Part shown: one piece after another, positions 8,682 through 19,716 of the stretch | How the letters are laid out: every line of letters starts with the position of its first letter | Numbering within the stretch: the stretch's first letter is position 1 | Source of the DNA: Rhodopirellula sp. P2 | GTDB taxonomy: Bacteria > Planctomycetota > Planctomycetia > Pirellulales > Pirellulaceae | Length of the DNA: 64,000 nucleotides | NCBI RefSeq assembly: GCF_028768465.1 | Contig: NZ_CP118225.1 | Span: 5,995,001-6,059,000, forward strand | Direction of reading: 5' to 3' | Notes under the pieces: model-generated | What the model was told of the DNA's origin: nothing | The model's database searches: none | The model's input: only the letters and a program-made list of their open reading frames with translations | Made by a program: the position numbers and the translations under genes

Positions 8682-11516
8682 ATGACCGATGGATCGATGA
8701 AAACGCAAACGATCATGAACGATCAAAGCCCCCGCAATGGCCTGCACGCCATTGCCGGTCGCTTGCGTTTTGCAACGCTGGCCTGCGTCCTTCTTTCGGC
8801 ACTGCTTTCCTCCGGCTGTGCCAACCTGCGTTTGCCCGCGATCAATCCCACGGGCGAAACCCTGTTTGCTCCGCTGCCGACCACGACCAGTCTGGCGCTG
8901 CCCGGTTGCCTCGACGATGGCACCTGCGGTTGCTTGGGCTGCCTTCGAAACCTGGGCACCTGCCTGAAGTCGCCCAGCTTGGGAATTCCCAACTCGGCAT
9001 TCCCCGAGCCCGAAGACCCGCCCCAGTGCGTCGACCCCAACGCTCAAATCGGCAGCGGCGTCGCGAACACCGGGCCTTGCGTCCCCGGCCCCGGCTGCTC
9101 CGGCGATTGTCTGACCGGACCACCTGCCGTTTTGTACGGCACCGAGATCACGGCCCAGAAAGCATGCCAGTTGCCACCCCGCGGCGACCGAGGCTGCATC
9201 CTGCTGACGCCCCAAAAGATCGTGGCTCCCGTCGGTGGCGAAGTCATGTTGCTGTCGGGCATCTGTGGCACGGACGGCTATCTGCTGACCGGTGAACCAC
9301 TCGAATGGATGATGACCCGGGACAGCGTCGGCAACATCATCGAAGTCGGCGACGACGATCCCGGTCTCGTGCATCGCTTGACCAATGTTCCGGTGGCCAA
9401 GAAGGAATCGCCCGGGTTCGCTCGTGGTGTGACCAGCACCAAAGAGATGGTGGTCACTCGTGGCAACGCCAGCGCCGCTGACGACATCAAACTCGAAAAG
9501 GGCCAGACCTACATCACGGTCAGCAGCCCCAGCGAAGGAACCAGCCACGTCACCGTGCTGGCTCCTGAAAGCGATTGCTGGGACCAACGAAAAGCGACGG
9601 CGACGATCTACTGGGTCGACGCTCGCTGGCAATTCCCCTCGCCGCAACGCGTCCAAGCCGGCACGGTGGTGGACCTGATCACCCGAGTCACACGTGCACA
9701 GGGCAGCCTGCCTGCCCGCGGTTGGAAAGTCCGTTACGAAATCATGAACCCCGAACTGGCAACGTTTGCCGGCACCGGTGGCTCTTCCTTCGTGGAAGTC
9801 AACGTGGACGATTCCGGCGACGCTCGGGCAACACTGGAACCGGTCGCTGGAACCAGCGGCAACGCCATCATCGACGTTCGCGTGATCCGCCCCGGCGGCA
9901 CGTCGGACAACATGCCCGACCTGACGCTCGGACGTGGGCAAGCCTACGTGACCTGGAGCAGCCCGCAACTGGAACTGCAAGCCGGTGGTCCCGAAGTCGC
10001 CTCGTACCAAATCCCCTTCGACATTTTCGCAAACCTGCGGAACCCCGGTGACCAAGACGCAACGGGCGTCAAAGTCGAACTCGGTTTCCCCGCCGGCGTG
10101 CGAATCATTTCCACCGATGCGTTTGCCCAAGTCTTCACGAACTCGATCGTGTGGGACATCGGCACCATGCCCGCCCAGCAACAACTCGACTTGGCCGTCA
10201 ATCTCACGTCTCCCAGTGCACTGAATCTCACCTTCCGAGCCACCGGTGACTCCGGGTTGATCGCCGAAGACACCGTTCGCGTTGACATCTTCCGTCCCGC
10301 ATTGGCTCTTCGTGTGACCCCCAAGACCGACCGCGTCACCGCGGGCGATCCAGCCACGTTTGACATCGAAGTCGAAAACACCGGCGATCGGGCGCTGCAA
10401 AGCGTCGAACTGCAAGCGACCGGCGACAACGCGATGACACACACCGTCACCAAAAGCCGCGAAGTTGCCAACGAGAAAACAGATGGCCCACTGGAACCCG
10501 GCGAGATCTGGTCCACCAGCGTCACGTTCGTGCCCACCGATTCAGGGCAACGCTGCGTCGCTGTGGTCGCCTTGGCTGCGGGAGGTCAACGGGCACAGGC
10601 TCAAGCCTGTGTGATCGCCATCAATCCCGCTCCGCCCACCCCAGCCATCACCGCCAACCTGCAAGTCCGCGACCGCATGTCGGTCGGGGACCGGGTGCTG
10701 GCGACCGGACGAGTCACCAACTCGGGCAAAATCCCGCTGACCAATGTGCGAGCGTCGATGGCCTACGACATGCAATTGGTCCCACGCCAAGCGACCACGG
10801 ATTATCCCTATGTGATCGACACCCCGTATGTCATTGCCTGGACGATTCCTGAAATTGCCCCCGGACAAACGGTTGTCTTGGAAACCGAATTCGAAGCCCA
10901 AACGACGGCTCAAAGCAGCCGCATCGTGTTTGCCACCTCCAGCAATGAAGGCGCGACCAACAGCGTTTCTGACAACGTGCAGATTTTTGCAGCCGCTCCC
11001 AGCAACGCCCCTTTGACTCCCGGCCCAACACTCCCGCCCGTCAGCCCCTCGCCAAACATTCCCGGCGGCCCCGGAACGGCCCCAGCGGATCCCAACGCAG
11101 GCCAAAGCACTCCGATCCCCGGCAACAACACGCCGGCGCGGGCCGGTGTGTTGCGGCTGCAGGTCTTGCAACGTGACGTGTCACCTCGCATCGGCGATCC
11201 GATTCGCTACGCCATTGCGATCACCAACGACACCGACCTGCTCGACTCGCAAGTTCAGATCCACTTCGACCTGCCACCGGGCGTGATTGTGGAGCGATTG
11301 GTGCAAACCAAGAGCCCTGAACTGGAAGGTCTGACCCGCAGCGGCAACACGGTCTACTTCACCGAGATCAAGACCATGAAACCAGGTGAGACCATCGACT
11401 ACGAATTGGTGCTGCGAAGCAACCAAGCCCAGGACTTCAACCTGATCCTCGAAGCCGAAAGCCGCAACGTCCCTCAGGGAATCGGCATCCGGGAACCCAC
11501 CACCGTCTCACCCTGA
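8682..11516 (+). CDS. Large lipoprotein with DUF11-type (conserved repeat) domains
   Basis: Secreted, probably outer-membrane-anchored lipoprotein. ATG codons at 8682, 8697 and 8715 are all possible starts. Each leads to a hydrophobic stretch and the lipobox ALLSSGC. The next ~100 residues are rich in Cys, Gly and Pro (CGCLGCLRNLGTC, CVPGPGCSGDC). The rest consists of several immunoglobulin-like modules of the DUF11/conserved-repeat type, seen in repeating patterns such as VEVENTGDRALQSVELQA, GRVTNSGKIPLTNVRASM and IAITNDTDLLDSQVQIHF. A Pro/Gly-rich linker precedes the last module. Such proteins are common in planctomycetes and are thought to be structural or adhesive parts of the cell envelope. 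That role is inferred. The gene is monocistronic. Confidence 0.8.
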   Translation: MTDGSMKTQTIMNDQSPRNGLHAIAGRLRFATLACVLLSALLSSGCANLRLPAINPTGETLFAPLPTTTSLALPGCLDDGTCGCLGCLRNLGTCLKSPSLGIPNSAFPEPEDPPQCVDPNAQIGSGVANTGPCVPGPGCSGDCLTGPPAVLYGTEITAQKACQLPPRGDRGCILLTPQKIVAPVGGEVMLLSGICGTDGYLLTGEPLEWMMTRDSVGNIIEVGDDDPGLVHRLTNVPVAKKESPGFARGVTSTKEMVVTRGNASAADDIKLEKGQTYITVSSPSEGTSHVTVLAPESDCWDQRKATATIYWVDARWQFPSPQRVQAGTVVDLITRVTRAQGSLPARGWKVRYEIMNPELATFAGTGGSSFVEVNVDDSGDARATLEPVAGTSGNAIIDVRVIRPGGTSDNMPDLTLGRGQAYVTWSSPQLELQAGGPEVASYQIPFDIFANLRNPGDQDATGVKVELGFPAGVRIISTDAFAQVFTNSIVWDIGTMPAQQQLDLAVNLTSPSALNLTFRATGDSGLIAEDTVRVDIFRPALALRVTPKTDRVTAGDPATFDIEVENTGDRALQSVELQATGDNAMTHTVTKSREVANEKTDGPLEPGEIWSTSVTFVPTDSGQRCVAVVALAAGGQRAQAQACVIAINPAPPTPAITANLQVRDRMSVGDRVLATGRVTNSGKIPLTNVRASMAYDMQLVPRQATTDYPYVIDTPYVIAWTIPEIAPGQTVVLETEFEAQTTAQSSRIVFATSSNEGATNSVSDNVQIFAAAPSNAPLTPGPTLPPVSPSPNIPGGPGTAPADPNAGQSTPIPGNNTPARAGVLRLQVLQRDVSPRIGDPIRYAIAITNDTDLLDSQVQIHFDLPPGVIVERLVQTKSPELEGLTRSGNTVYFTEIKTMKPGETIDYELVLRSNQAQDFNLILEAESRNVPQGIGIREPTTVSP

Positions 11517-11541
11517 ATCAGCCGGAGACAACAACAGGAAT

Positions 11542-11640
11542 GATCCTAAAAGGATCTCAGACGGTAGCCGGTGGTCGAGCGAAGCGACCACCACCGGACA
11601 ATGATGAAAAAACGCGTCGTCGACCCCGAAGGGTGTCGTA
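11542..11640. repeat. Hairpin cluster between convergent genes
   Basis: Three palindromes follow each other in the gap between two convergent genes. The first is a perfect hairpin GATCCTAAAAGGATC at 11542-11556, which may end transcription although it has no T-run. The second is GGTGGTCG-AGCGAAG-CGACCACC at 11570-11592. The third, at 11621-11638, pairs CGAC with GTCG around CCCGAAGGG. The second and third look like members of dispersed palindromic repeats. Confidence 0.6.
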
Positions 11641-11734
11641 GAAACTGCCGCCGCGAAGATCGACGCCTTCCATCGGGGATCGACCGTGGGACAAGGCTTG
11701 GCTTCCCACCAGCGGAAGACTCGAGGCTGGACGC

Positions 11735-12283
11735 CTACTTCACGCTCACAAGTTCGACGATGAAGTGCAGGTGGGCGTGAGCAGGAATGGAACCTGGGGA
11801 ACCGCGTTCGCCGTAACCGAGGTGAGAAGGCCCCCACAGTTCGATCATCCCGCCTTCCCCGACGAGTTGCAATCCTTCGGTCCAGCCGGCGACCACGCCT
11901 CCCAGTGGGAAGGTCGTCGGTTCGCCTCGATCATATGAGCTGTCGAATTCTTTTCCGTTGTCGAGCCAACCCCGGTAGTGAACGGTCACGGTGCTGGCAG
12001 CCGTCGGCTTTCTGCCGCTGGACTTTCGCAGCACCCGATAGTTCAGCCCCGACGCGGTTTCCGAAAACTCCGGTGCGGGGCCGGCGTCCATCGGGCCCGT
12101 GTCAGCCTGAAGCTCAGGCTTGTCCAGAAACGAAATGGAGGTCCGTTTCGCGGGTGGGGGATCAAGGGTTCCCAGTTCGGAATCAATCGGTGGGGTGATC
12201 GGCGGGCTCGGTGGCGCCGTGGAGCGACATCCCAGCGTGAAGGACAGGAGGCCGAGAAGGCACCATGACAACCAAGTATTCAT
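11735..12283 (-). CDS. FKBP-type peptidyl-prolyl cis-trans isomerase, lipoprotein
   Basis: Periplasmic or outer-membrane-anchored proline isomerase of 182 residues. I chose the ATG at 12283 because it gives a normal lipoprotein signal (MNTWLSWCLLGLLSFTLGC, lipobox ending at Cys19). A longer frame starting upstream would bury it. A Pro-rich linker is followed by an FKBP domain: VTVHYRGWLDNGKEFDSSYD, PTTFPLGGVVAGWTEGLQLV, LGYGERGSPGSIPAHAHLHF and IVELVSVK. The conserved FKBP core (the FDSS, GVV-GW and IP motifs) is intact, so activity is likely. It converges with the DUF11 lipoprotein gene and has no operon partner. Confidence 0.93.
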   Translation of the reverse strand: MNTWLSWCLLGLLSFTLGCRSTAPPSPPITPPIDSELGTLDPPPAKRTSISFLDKPELQADTGPMDAGPAPEFSETASGLNYRVLRKSSGRKPTAASTVTVHYRGWLDNGKEFDSSYDRGEPTTFPLGGVVAGWTEGLQLVGEGGMIELWGPSHLGYGERGSPGSIPAHAHLHFIVELVSVK

Positions 12284-12571
12284 ATCCGCTGCAACGCTCC
12301 AGTCACGCATCCCGCATCCATTCAAAACGCCCATCAGAAATGAACCTTGTGTCCAAATTTCGGTTGGACGTTAGCGAATTCAGCTCCTGCTCGAAAGTCC
12401 GATCTTGAGCGGGCCCCGCTGCGGACAGCGGCGAGTCAACTGAAAAACGTGGCTCTGCCCTTCCGAGTCGAGCGAGAGTCCAGCGACGATGGCCATGGTG
12501 CCGATGCCGCGAGCGTTTAGACTCAGGAGGTGAACCACGGACCAAGCTGTAAAACAAGGGATTTTGCTGAG

Positions 12572-12871
12572 ATGAAAGTCATTGTCGATTTGTGCGTCGT
12601 CCCAATGGGCGTGGGTGTTTCGGTGGGCAAGTACGTCGCTGAGTGCCAAGAGGTGCTGCAGGAAGCTGGGCTATCGCACCAGCTGCACGCCTACGGCACC
12701 AACATCGAAGGCGACTGGGACGAGGTGTTCGCCGCGATCAAACGTTGTCACGAACGGGTGCACGCGATCGGTGCCGCACGCATCACCACCAGCATCAAAG
12801 TCGGAACCCGCACCGACCGCGAGCAATCCATGCAGGACAAGATCGACAGCGTGAATGAGAAGCAGAATTAG
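12572..12871 (+). CDS. MTH1187/YkoF-type thiamine-binding protein (DUF77)
   Basis: Small cytoplasmic ferredoxin-fold protein of 99 residues in the MTH1187 (DUF77, thiamine_BP) family. Members bind thiamine or a pyrimidine precursor, probably as tetramers. The pattern is clear: MKVIVDLCVVPMGVGVSVGK, VAECQEVLQEAGL, LHAYGTNIEGDWDEVFAAIK, HERVHAIGAARITTSIKVGT. I take the ATG at 12572 because it begins the conserved first strand. An in-frame start at 12530 would add 14 unconserved residues. No thiamin pyrophosphate riboswitch or other thiamine gene is visible nearby. Confidence 0.88.
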   Translation: MKVIVDLCVVPMGVGVSVGKYVAECQEVLQEAGLSHQLHAYGTNIEGDWDEVFAAIKRCHERVHAIGAARITTSIKVGTRTDREQSMQDKIDSVNEKQN

Positions 12872-13099
12872 AAACGGCGTCCCGGGGCTTCCGTGGTGAC
12901 GATCAGCGTGGAGTTCTCTGGAGCGAATCATGCCAATTCGCCCGCAGAGACCGTCGTCGTTAGCTTGGGGCAGAAGCCCCGAGGCCATGCTGATGCCAGT
13001 CCAGTAGGCCGGATCGAGGAACGAAGTGATGCAGCTCCGGCATCGCATCGTGTCTCGGTGCATGCCGGATTGCCGCAACTGCGCTTCGCTGGGTGCGGC
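12872..13099. repeat. Intergenic inverted-repeat pair
   Basis: This is the gap between convergent genes. Outer arms GTAGGCCG (13004-13011) and CGGCCTAC (13096-13103) are exact inverted repeats that enclose two diverged copies of a GCCGGA-containing repeat. A separate GGGGC-AGAA-GCCCC hairpin lies just before, near 12966. The arrangement of two inverted REP-like copies resembles a BIME. It runs four bases into the stop-codon end of the next gene. Confidence 0.55.
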
Positions 13100-15412
13100 C
13101 TACGGTTTGAGTTGAGCGGCGAATTGACTGGTGACGTGTTCGCAGTTGATCACTTTTTCGACGAGGTCGAGCGGCACGTAGAAGTAGTGATTCGAGGCTT
13201 CGTAGCCAATCCGAGAATCTTGGCTCACGACGTCAAACATGCTGCGGGCAAGAGAAACCTCGTTCTCTGTGAGCTGCAAAATCTGTTCAACCTGCTGCTG
13301 CTTTGATTCGTCGCTGGACTGCAACGCCGCATCGCGGGCAACCACGAACCTTGCTTGGTTGGCAACACTGGCAAAGTGGAAGTGGGCGGCGCGAGCCACA
13401 CTCAGGTCCGATTCAGCCGCTTCTCGCTGCGCACTCGCGGTGGCTTGGACAGCTTGCTCCAAATGGCGGATCCCTTCAGCCCATCCGTCGGAGACCTTCT
13501 CAAATTGCTGGGCAAAGACCTCCGCGGAGTAGGGACCACGCCAGCGGTCGAGATCGTCGTAGGGAAAGCAAACCATGGTCGCTCGGTACCCCGTTGGATC
13601 GGCGTGCAGCAAATTGGCTGGGCCCATTTGCTGCGGTGCGTTGTACATCACCGCGCCACTGTAGGGGAAATTCCTGAAAGCATCACTGAACGCGGTCCAT
13701 GCTTTGCGAACCTGAGGTGCCGCATCGTCACCATAACGATCTCGGGCAATTCGGTTGAGGACCGTTTCTTTCGTTGCCCCTGGTTCGGTTGAGAAATATT
13801 CAGCCACCAGCAGATTGGGCGAGGGATAACCGCCCAGCGTCCAACTCAGCATGGTGCCGTCGACGCCCACACCACTCAGATTTTCGCAGTGCTCCGCCAC
13901 CAAATCCATCACGGGAAGAAACGGCACGGCGGATATTTCCCAAGTGTTGTTGACGGCAATTTTCGCGACTGTTTTGAGTCCAGCCTGTTGAGCCTGTTTC
14001 CAATGCTTGGTGGCACGGGGCCCCGGGCCAACGGCAGACATGGAATACTCGCCAATCTTGGATTCGACTCCACCCCGTTCGATGGGCAGGGCCCATTCGC
14101 TGACCGACATCAGCGCGACGTCCTTCGGAAGCAGCGAGATGATATCCGGCGCGTCACCGTGGCCCTTCCAGCCCCAATCCCAGGCGATCACACGAGCGTC
14201 TGGATTGGCCCGGTGAACTCCTTCGGCGATCGTTGCGTTGACTTCCGCAATGATCTCAGCGTCGGTGCGTTCGCTGCAGTGAGGGCAGAGTCGATGCTGC
14301 CCCTTTGACGCACAGTTGGTGAGGTTCTCCGAGGCGGTGATCGTGAACACGCCACCCAGGTCCGGCACTTCGCCAAACACATGAGCCAGAGAGTCGCTCA
14401 TCCAGTTGCGTACCTGGGGAGTGCTCGTGCACATCGTCCAGAAATCACCTTGGCGAATGCCTGCCAGTTCAGGACGTGTTCCAAAAAACGCAGGCGGCAT
14501 CGCTCGGGGTTCGTTGATGTAGAGATAGATTCCGATCCCGTAGCGTTTGGCTTGCGCGACAAGCTTCTTCAACGTCTGAAGTCGTTGCTCGTGTCCGGCG
14601 CCGAACTCGGGGAAAGTTTCTCCGCCTGGAGCAAGTTGCCGAAGGACGACATGCATCCAAATTCCGTTGACGCCTTTTTCCGCCAACCGTGCCAGCAAGC
14701 CATCTGGAATTGGCTCGATTTCTGGATCGATCAGTGGATCGCCAAACAAACCGAAGTAGGAGTAGACCATCCGCAACGGTTGTTCTCGGTTGACCGTGTC
14801 GCGATTGGGAAGCACGGATGTCCCTTTTGTGCTGCTCAGTGTTTCGACAAAACGGAATCTTGGCTCGGACTCAACCAATTCCAAGTCGCCAAAATGTTCC
14901 TTCACGACCTGCTTGATTTCGACGGCCCTTTGAACGGCGGTCTCGTCGGGCTCTTGATATCGCAGGGGCTCGCACTTGGGCTTGAGATTCCCCAGTTTGA
15001 TGTAAAGAAAGTCATCTTCGCGCAACGTCAGGGCGAACTCATCCGGCGTCATGTCGAGCAGTTCCAACAGTTGCTCGTAGGGCAAGAGATGCCAGTTGCG
15101 ACGGATCAACGTGATGTAACCGCGCTCACGCATTTCGCTGGACACCGCTTCCACCTTGGGCAATCCCATGGAGCCCGCGATTCGTTCGATGTTGGTGGTT
15201 TCCGTTCCAACCAGTTGAGCCATCCGTTGCGGTGGAACGAGTTGCCAATTCCGCCAAATGAAGGCGTGCAGTCTGCTCGGAAAATGTGGTGATTCAAGGG
15301 CGAGAGGATGGCTGCCGACTGGCAACGGGTCCGCGGCTGGAAGGGATACTCCGAGAAGCGAGAGCACCATGGCGAAGCAGAGACACAGGTGTTTTACAGA
15401 CACGCGATTCAT
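13100..15412 (-). CDS. Secreted glycosidase-like protein (TIM-barrel, GH20-like context)
   Basis: Exported protein of 770 residues from the ATG at 15412, with a signal peptide (KHLCLCFAMVLSLLGVSLPAA). The longer frame from 15445 adds 11 residues before it. The central part (about 200-620) reads like a TIM-barrel carbohydrate-active enzyme: LAEKGVNGIWMHVVL, LVAQAKRYGIGIYLYINEPR, LGGVFTITASENLTNC, ANPDARVIAWDWGWKG and VGVDGTMLSWTLGGYPSPN. A CxxC pair (LCPHCSERT) sits in the middle. The C-terminal 150 residues are helical and Gln/Ala-rich. The pattern is closest to family 20-like or uncharacterised planctomycete glycosidases. Neither the catalytic pair nor the substrate can be fixed by eye. Confidence 0.7.
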   Translation of the reverse strand: MNRVSVKHLCLCFAMVLSLLGVSLPAADPLPVGSHPLALESPHFPSRLHAFIWRNWQLVPPQRMAQLVGTETTNIERIAGSMGLPKVEAVSSEMRERGYITLIRRNWHLLPYEQLLELLDMTPDEFALTLREDDFLYIKLGNLKPKCEPLRYQEPDETAVQRAVEIKQVVKEHFGDLELVESEPRFRFVETLSSTKGTSVLPNRDTVNREQPLRMVYSYFGLFGDPLIDPEIEPIPDGLLARLAEKGVNGIWMHVVLRQLAPGGETFPEFGAGHEQRLQTLKKLVAQAKRYGIGIYLYINEPRAMPPAFFGTRPELAGIRQGDFWTMCTSTPQVRNWMSDSLAHVFGEVPDLGGVFTITASENLTNCASKGQHRLCPHCSERTDAEIIAEVNATIAEGVHRANPDARVIAWDWGWKGHGDAPDIISLLPKDVALMSVSEWALPIERGGVESKIGEYSMSAVGPGPRATKHWKQAQQAGLKTVAKIAVNNTWEISAVPFLPVMDLVAEHCENLSGVGVDGTMLSWTLGGYPSPNLLVAEYFSTEPGATKETVLNRIARDRYGDDAAPQVRKAWTAFSDAFRNFPYSGAVMYNAPQQMGPANLLHADPTGYRATMVCFPYDDLDRWRGPYSAEVFAQQFEKVSDGWAEGIRHLEQAVQATASAQREAAESDLSVARAAHFHFASVANQARFVVARDAALQSSDESKQQQVEQILQLTENEVSLARSMFDVVSQDSRIGYEASNHYFYVPLDLVEKVINCEHVTSQFAAQLKP

Positions 15413-15572
15413 AAGGCGGGTTTTCCCGTTGCGGAACGGACGCACAAGTTTTGAGATTGGGGCAGCGACATTGTAGTGCGCTAGATCAAGGATTGGGCGA
15501 CGCTTTCACGGCGACAATGGGAACCACCAGGCACTCGGGTTTGCCAGTGGTTGCCGAATCGTGCCGCCAGTC

Positions 15573-15665
15573 GAGCGGTTGGTTGGGTGATTGCGTGAGC
15601 AACCGGAGGGCTCGCGTCCTGCCGCTAAAACAGCGGTGGAATTTCTTAGCGGAGCGGCGCAAGCC
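15573..15665. repeat. REP copy 1 (left part, split by a MITE-like insertion)
   Basis: This copy belongs to the repeat family that also occurs at 16731, 16915 and 17099. Its parts are AGGGC-TCGC-style and CCGCT-AAAAC-AGCGG hairpins and a GCGGC-GCAA-GCCGC hairpin. It is interrupted after GCGCAAGCC at 15657-15665 and resumes at 15993 with the same nine bases, continuing as CGCCCGGTACC. Confidence 0.8.
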
Positions 15666-15992
15666 TGGACTGTCAAAAGGTTGGTATTGATACGGAAAAT
15701 GCGACGTTGATTTTTATTCTGTCCTACGCCCCAACGGGGCAGCTCTAAGATAGCCCCAGGCATCGCCTGGGGTTTCGTTACGGAGATTCCGACACCAGCC
15801 CCAACGGGGCGGCCCTAAGAAAGACTCCCCAAAACCCGCTAGGACCGCCCCCGTTGGGGCTTTGTAATCTTGGTCCCGCCACAACCCAGGGCGTTGCCCT
15901 GGGCTGGCATAGGGCTGCCCCGTTGGGGCGAAGTCGAGGAACGAAACCTGCGCAGTCCAAAGCGGTGTCAATACCAACCTTTTGACAGCCCA
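15666..15992. mobile_element. MITE-like element with 25-bp inverted ends and 9-bp target duplication
   Basis: The element is 327 bp. The left end (15666-15690) and right end (15968-15992) are inverted copies with one mismatch. They are flanked on both sides by the 9-bp direct repeat GCGCAAGCC (15657-15665 and 15993-16001), which reconstitutes an intact REP when the element is removed. Inside are short GC palindromes, such as CCCCAACGGGGC and GCCCCGTTGGGGC, in opposite orientations, plus a CCAGGC...GCCTGG hairpin. There is no plausible ORF, so a full-length relative elsewhere would have to supply the transposase. Confidence 0.8.
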
Positions 15993-16169
15993 GCGCAAGC
16001 CGCCCGGTACCGTCCTGCACATTTCCAGATGACGAATCGAGCGATCGTTGCGAAAGGAAACGAGTTCTCCGTTTGTTAGGTAGAATACGAGGGCACCGCA
16101 CGGCTCGCGCCGGTAACGCTAGGTTGTGAAGAACGTGTCCGAACTGAACCGCTCATTGCACGAGGAGTA

Positions 16170-16685
16170 TTGAGGTTGCAAGACGCCCCCATTGCGTTCT
16201 TTTTAACTTGGACATGCTATGGAACCTGGATGCCAGGTGACGATCGCGGCTGGACCAAGTGGCATCGCGGAGACCAGGTGCCACAACCTCGGCTTGCGGA
16301 TTGGTGTCGTGGCCAGATGATTGAATCGGCAGTCGTTTTACTACCAGAGCAGCGAACGATGATCGAATCCGTCGTTCGTGAACATTGCGAAAAGCGGTGT
16401 TGGAATTTACACGCTGTCAATTGTCGAACCAACCATTGTCATGTTGTTGTGACGGCACCGAACTACGACGGCGAGACGGTTCGAGATCAATTGAAGTCAT
16501 GGGGCAAGCGGCGGATGAAAGAACGTGAGCGTCAGTTGGGTGTCGCTGAAGAACGCGTGCGTGAGCACTGGTGGACGCGGAAGGGAAGTGTGAGGTATCT
16601 GTTCGATGAGGATTCGCTTTCGGCTGCGACAGCGTACGCTTTGGAAGCCCAAGACGCGGGCGGTTCCAGTGCGAACTCGTCGTGA
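16170..16685 (+). CDS. REP-associated tyrosine transposase (RAYT, Y1/IS200-like)
   Basis: Single-copy-type HUH endonuclease of the TnpA-REP family, 171 residues from a TTG at 16170. A second TTG at 16176 is possible, and CGAGGAG lies just upstream. Features are FFLTWTCYGTWMPGDDRGW near the N-terminus (typical of RAYTs), the HUH motif in CRTNHCHVVVTAP with His89 and His91, LKSWGKRRMKER and HWWTRKGSVRYLFDEDSLSA. A Tyr in the C-terminal helix (around YLFDEDSL or TAYALEAQD) would be the nucleophile. RAYTs nick REP hairpins and are not self-mobile. Repeats with perfect hairpins occur on both sides within 600 bp, as expected for their substrate. Confidence 0.85.
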   Translation: MRLQDAPIAFFLTWTCYGTWMPGDDRGWTKWHRGDQVPQPRLADWCRGQMIESAVVLLPEQRTMIESVVREHCEKRCWNLHAVNCRTNHCHVVVTAPNYDGETVRDQLKSWGKRRMKERERQLGVAEERVREHWWTRKGSVRYLFDEDSLSAATAYALEAQDAGGSSANSS

Positions 16686-16725
16686 TCCAGCGATGCGAGT
16701 TCGACGTCGGCTCAGTCGTTGCGTG

Positions 16726-17182
16726 TGGAACCGGAGGGCTCGCGCCCTGCCGCTAAAACAGCGGTGGACTTTCTTAGCGGAGCGGCGCAAGCCGCCCGGT
16801 GCCGCCCTCTACCCTTTCTAGTTCACGAATCGAACGAGAGGAGTCGCTCAAACGCAAACTTGTCATGACACCGTGCCGCGAGTCGAGCGGTTGGCTCGGT
16901 GATAGCGTGAGGAACCGGAGGGCTCGCGCCCTGCCGCTAAAACAGCGGTGAACTTTCTTAGCGGAGCGGCGCAAGCCGCCCGGTGCCACGCTCCACCCTT
17001 TCTAGTTCACGAATCGAACGAGAGGAGTGGCTCAAACGCAAACTTGTCATGACACCGTGCCGCGAGTCGAGCGGTTGGTCGAGTGATTGCGTGAGGAACC
17101 GGAGGGCTCGCGCCCTGCCGCTAAAACAGCGGTGGACTTTCTTAGCGGAGCGGCGCAAGCCGCCCGGTGCCACGCTCCAACT
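16726..17182. repeat. 184-bp tandem repeat carrying REP copies 2-4
   Basis: The block CCGGAGGGCTCGCGCCCTGC recurs at 16731, 16915 and 17099, giving a strict 184-bp period over about 2.5 units. Each unit contains the hairpins AGGGC-TCGC-GCCCT, CCGCT-AAAAC-AGCGG and GCGGC-GCAA-GCCGC. The spacer between them (TTTCTAGTTCACGAATCGAA and the following ~60 bp) is nearly identical in both full units. Copy 1 at 15573 has the same left flank (GTCGAGCGGTTGG). There is no coding potential beyond shadow frames. Confidence 0.85.
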
Positions 17183-17213
17183 TGTCGGACGTTTTTCAAC
17201 GCTCCCCTTTGAT

Positions 17214-19622
<2,409 letters not shown>

Positions 19623-19716
19623 CCCAGCAGCTTACGCAATTCTCATTCCGACGGTTCTTCGGACGGCCGTTCAACCGGTTGACGACGGTCCTGGAAGACC
19701 ATCGTAGGCTCAAGGG

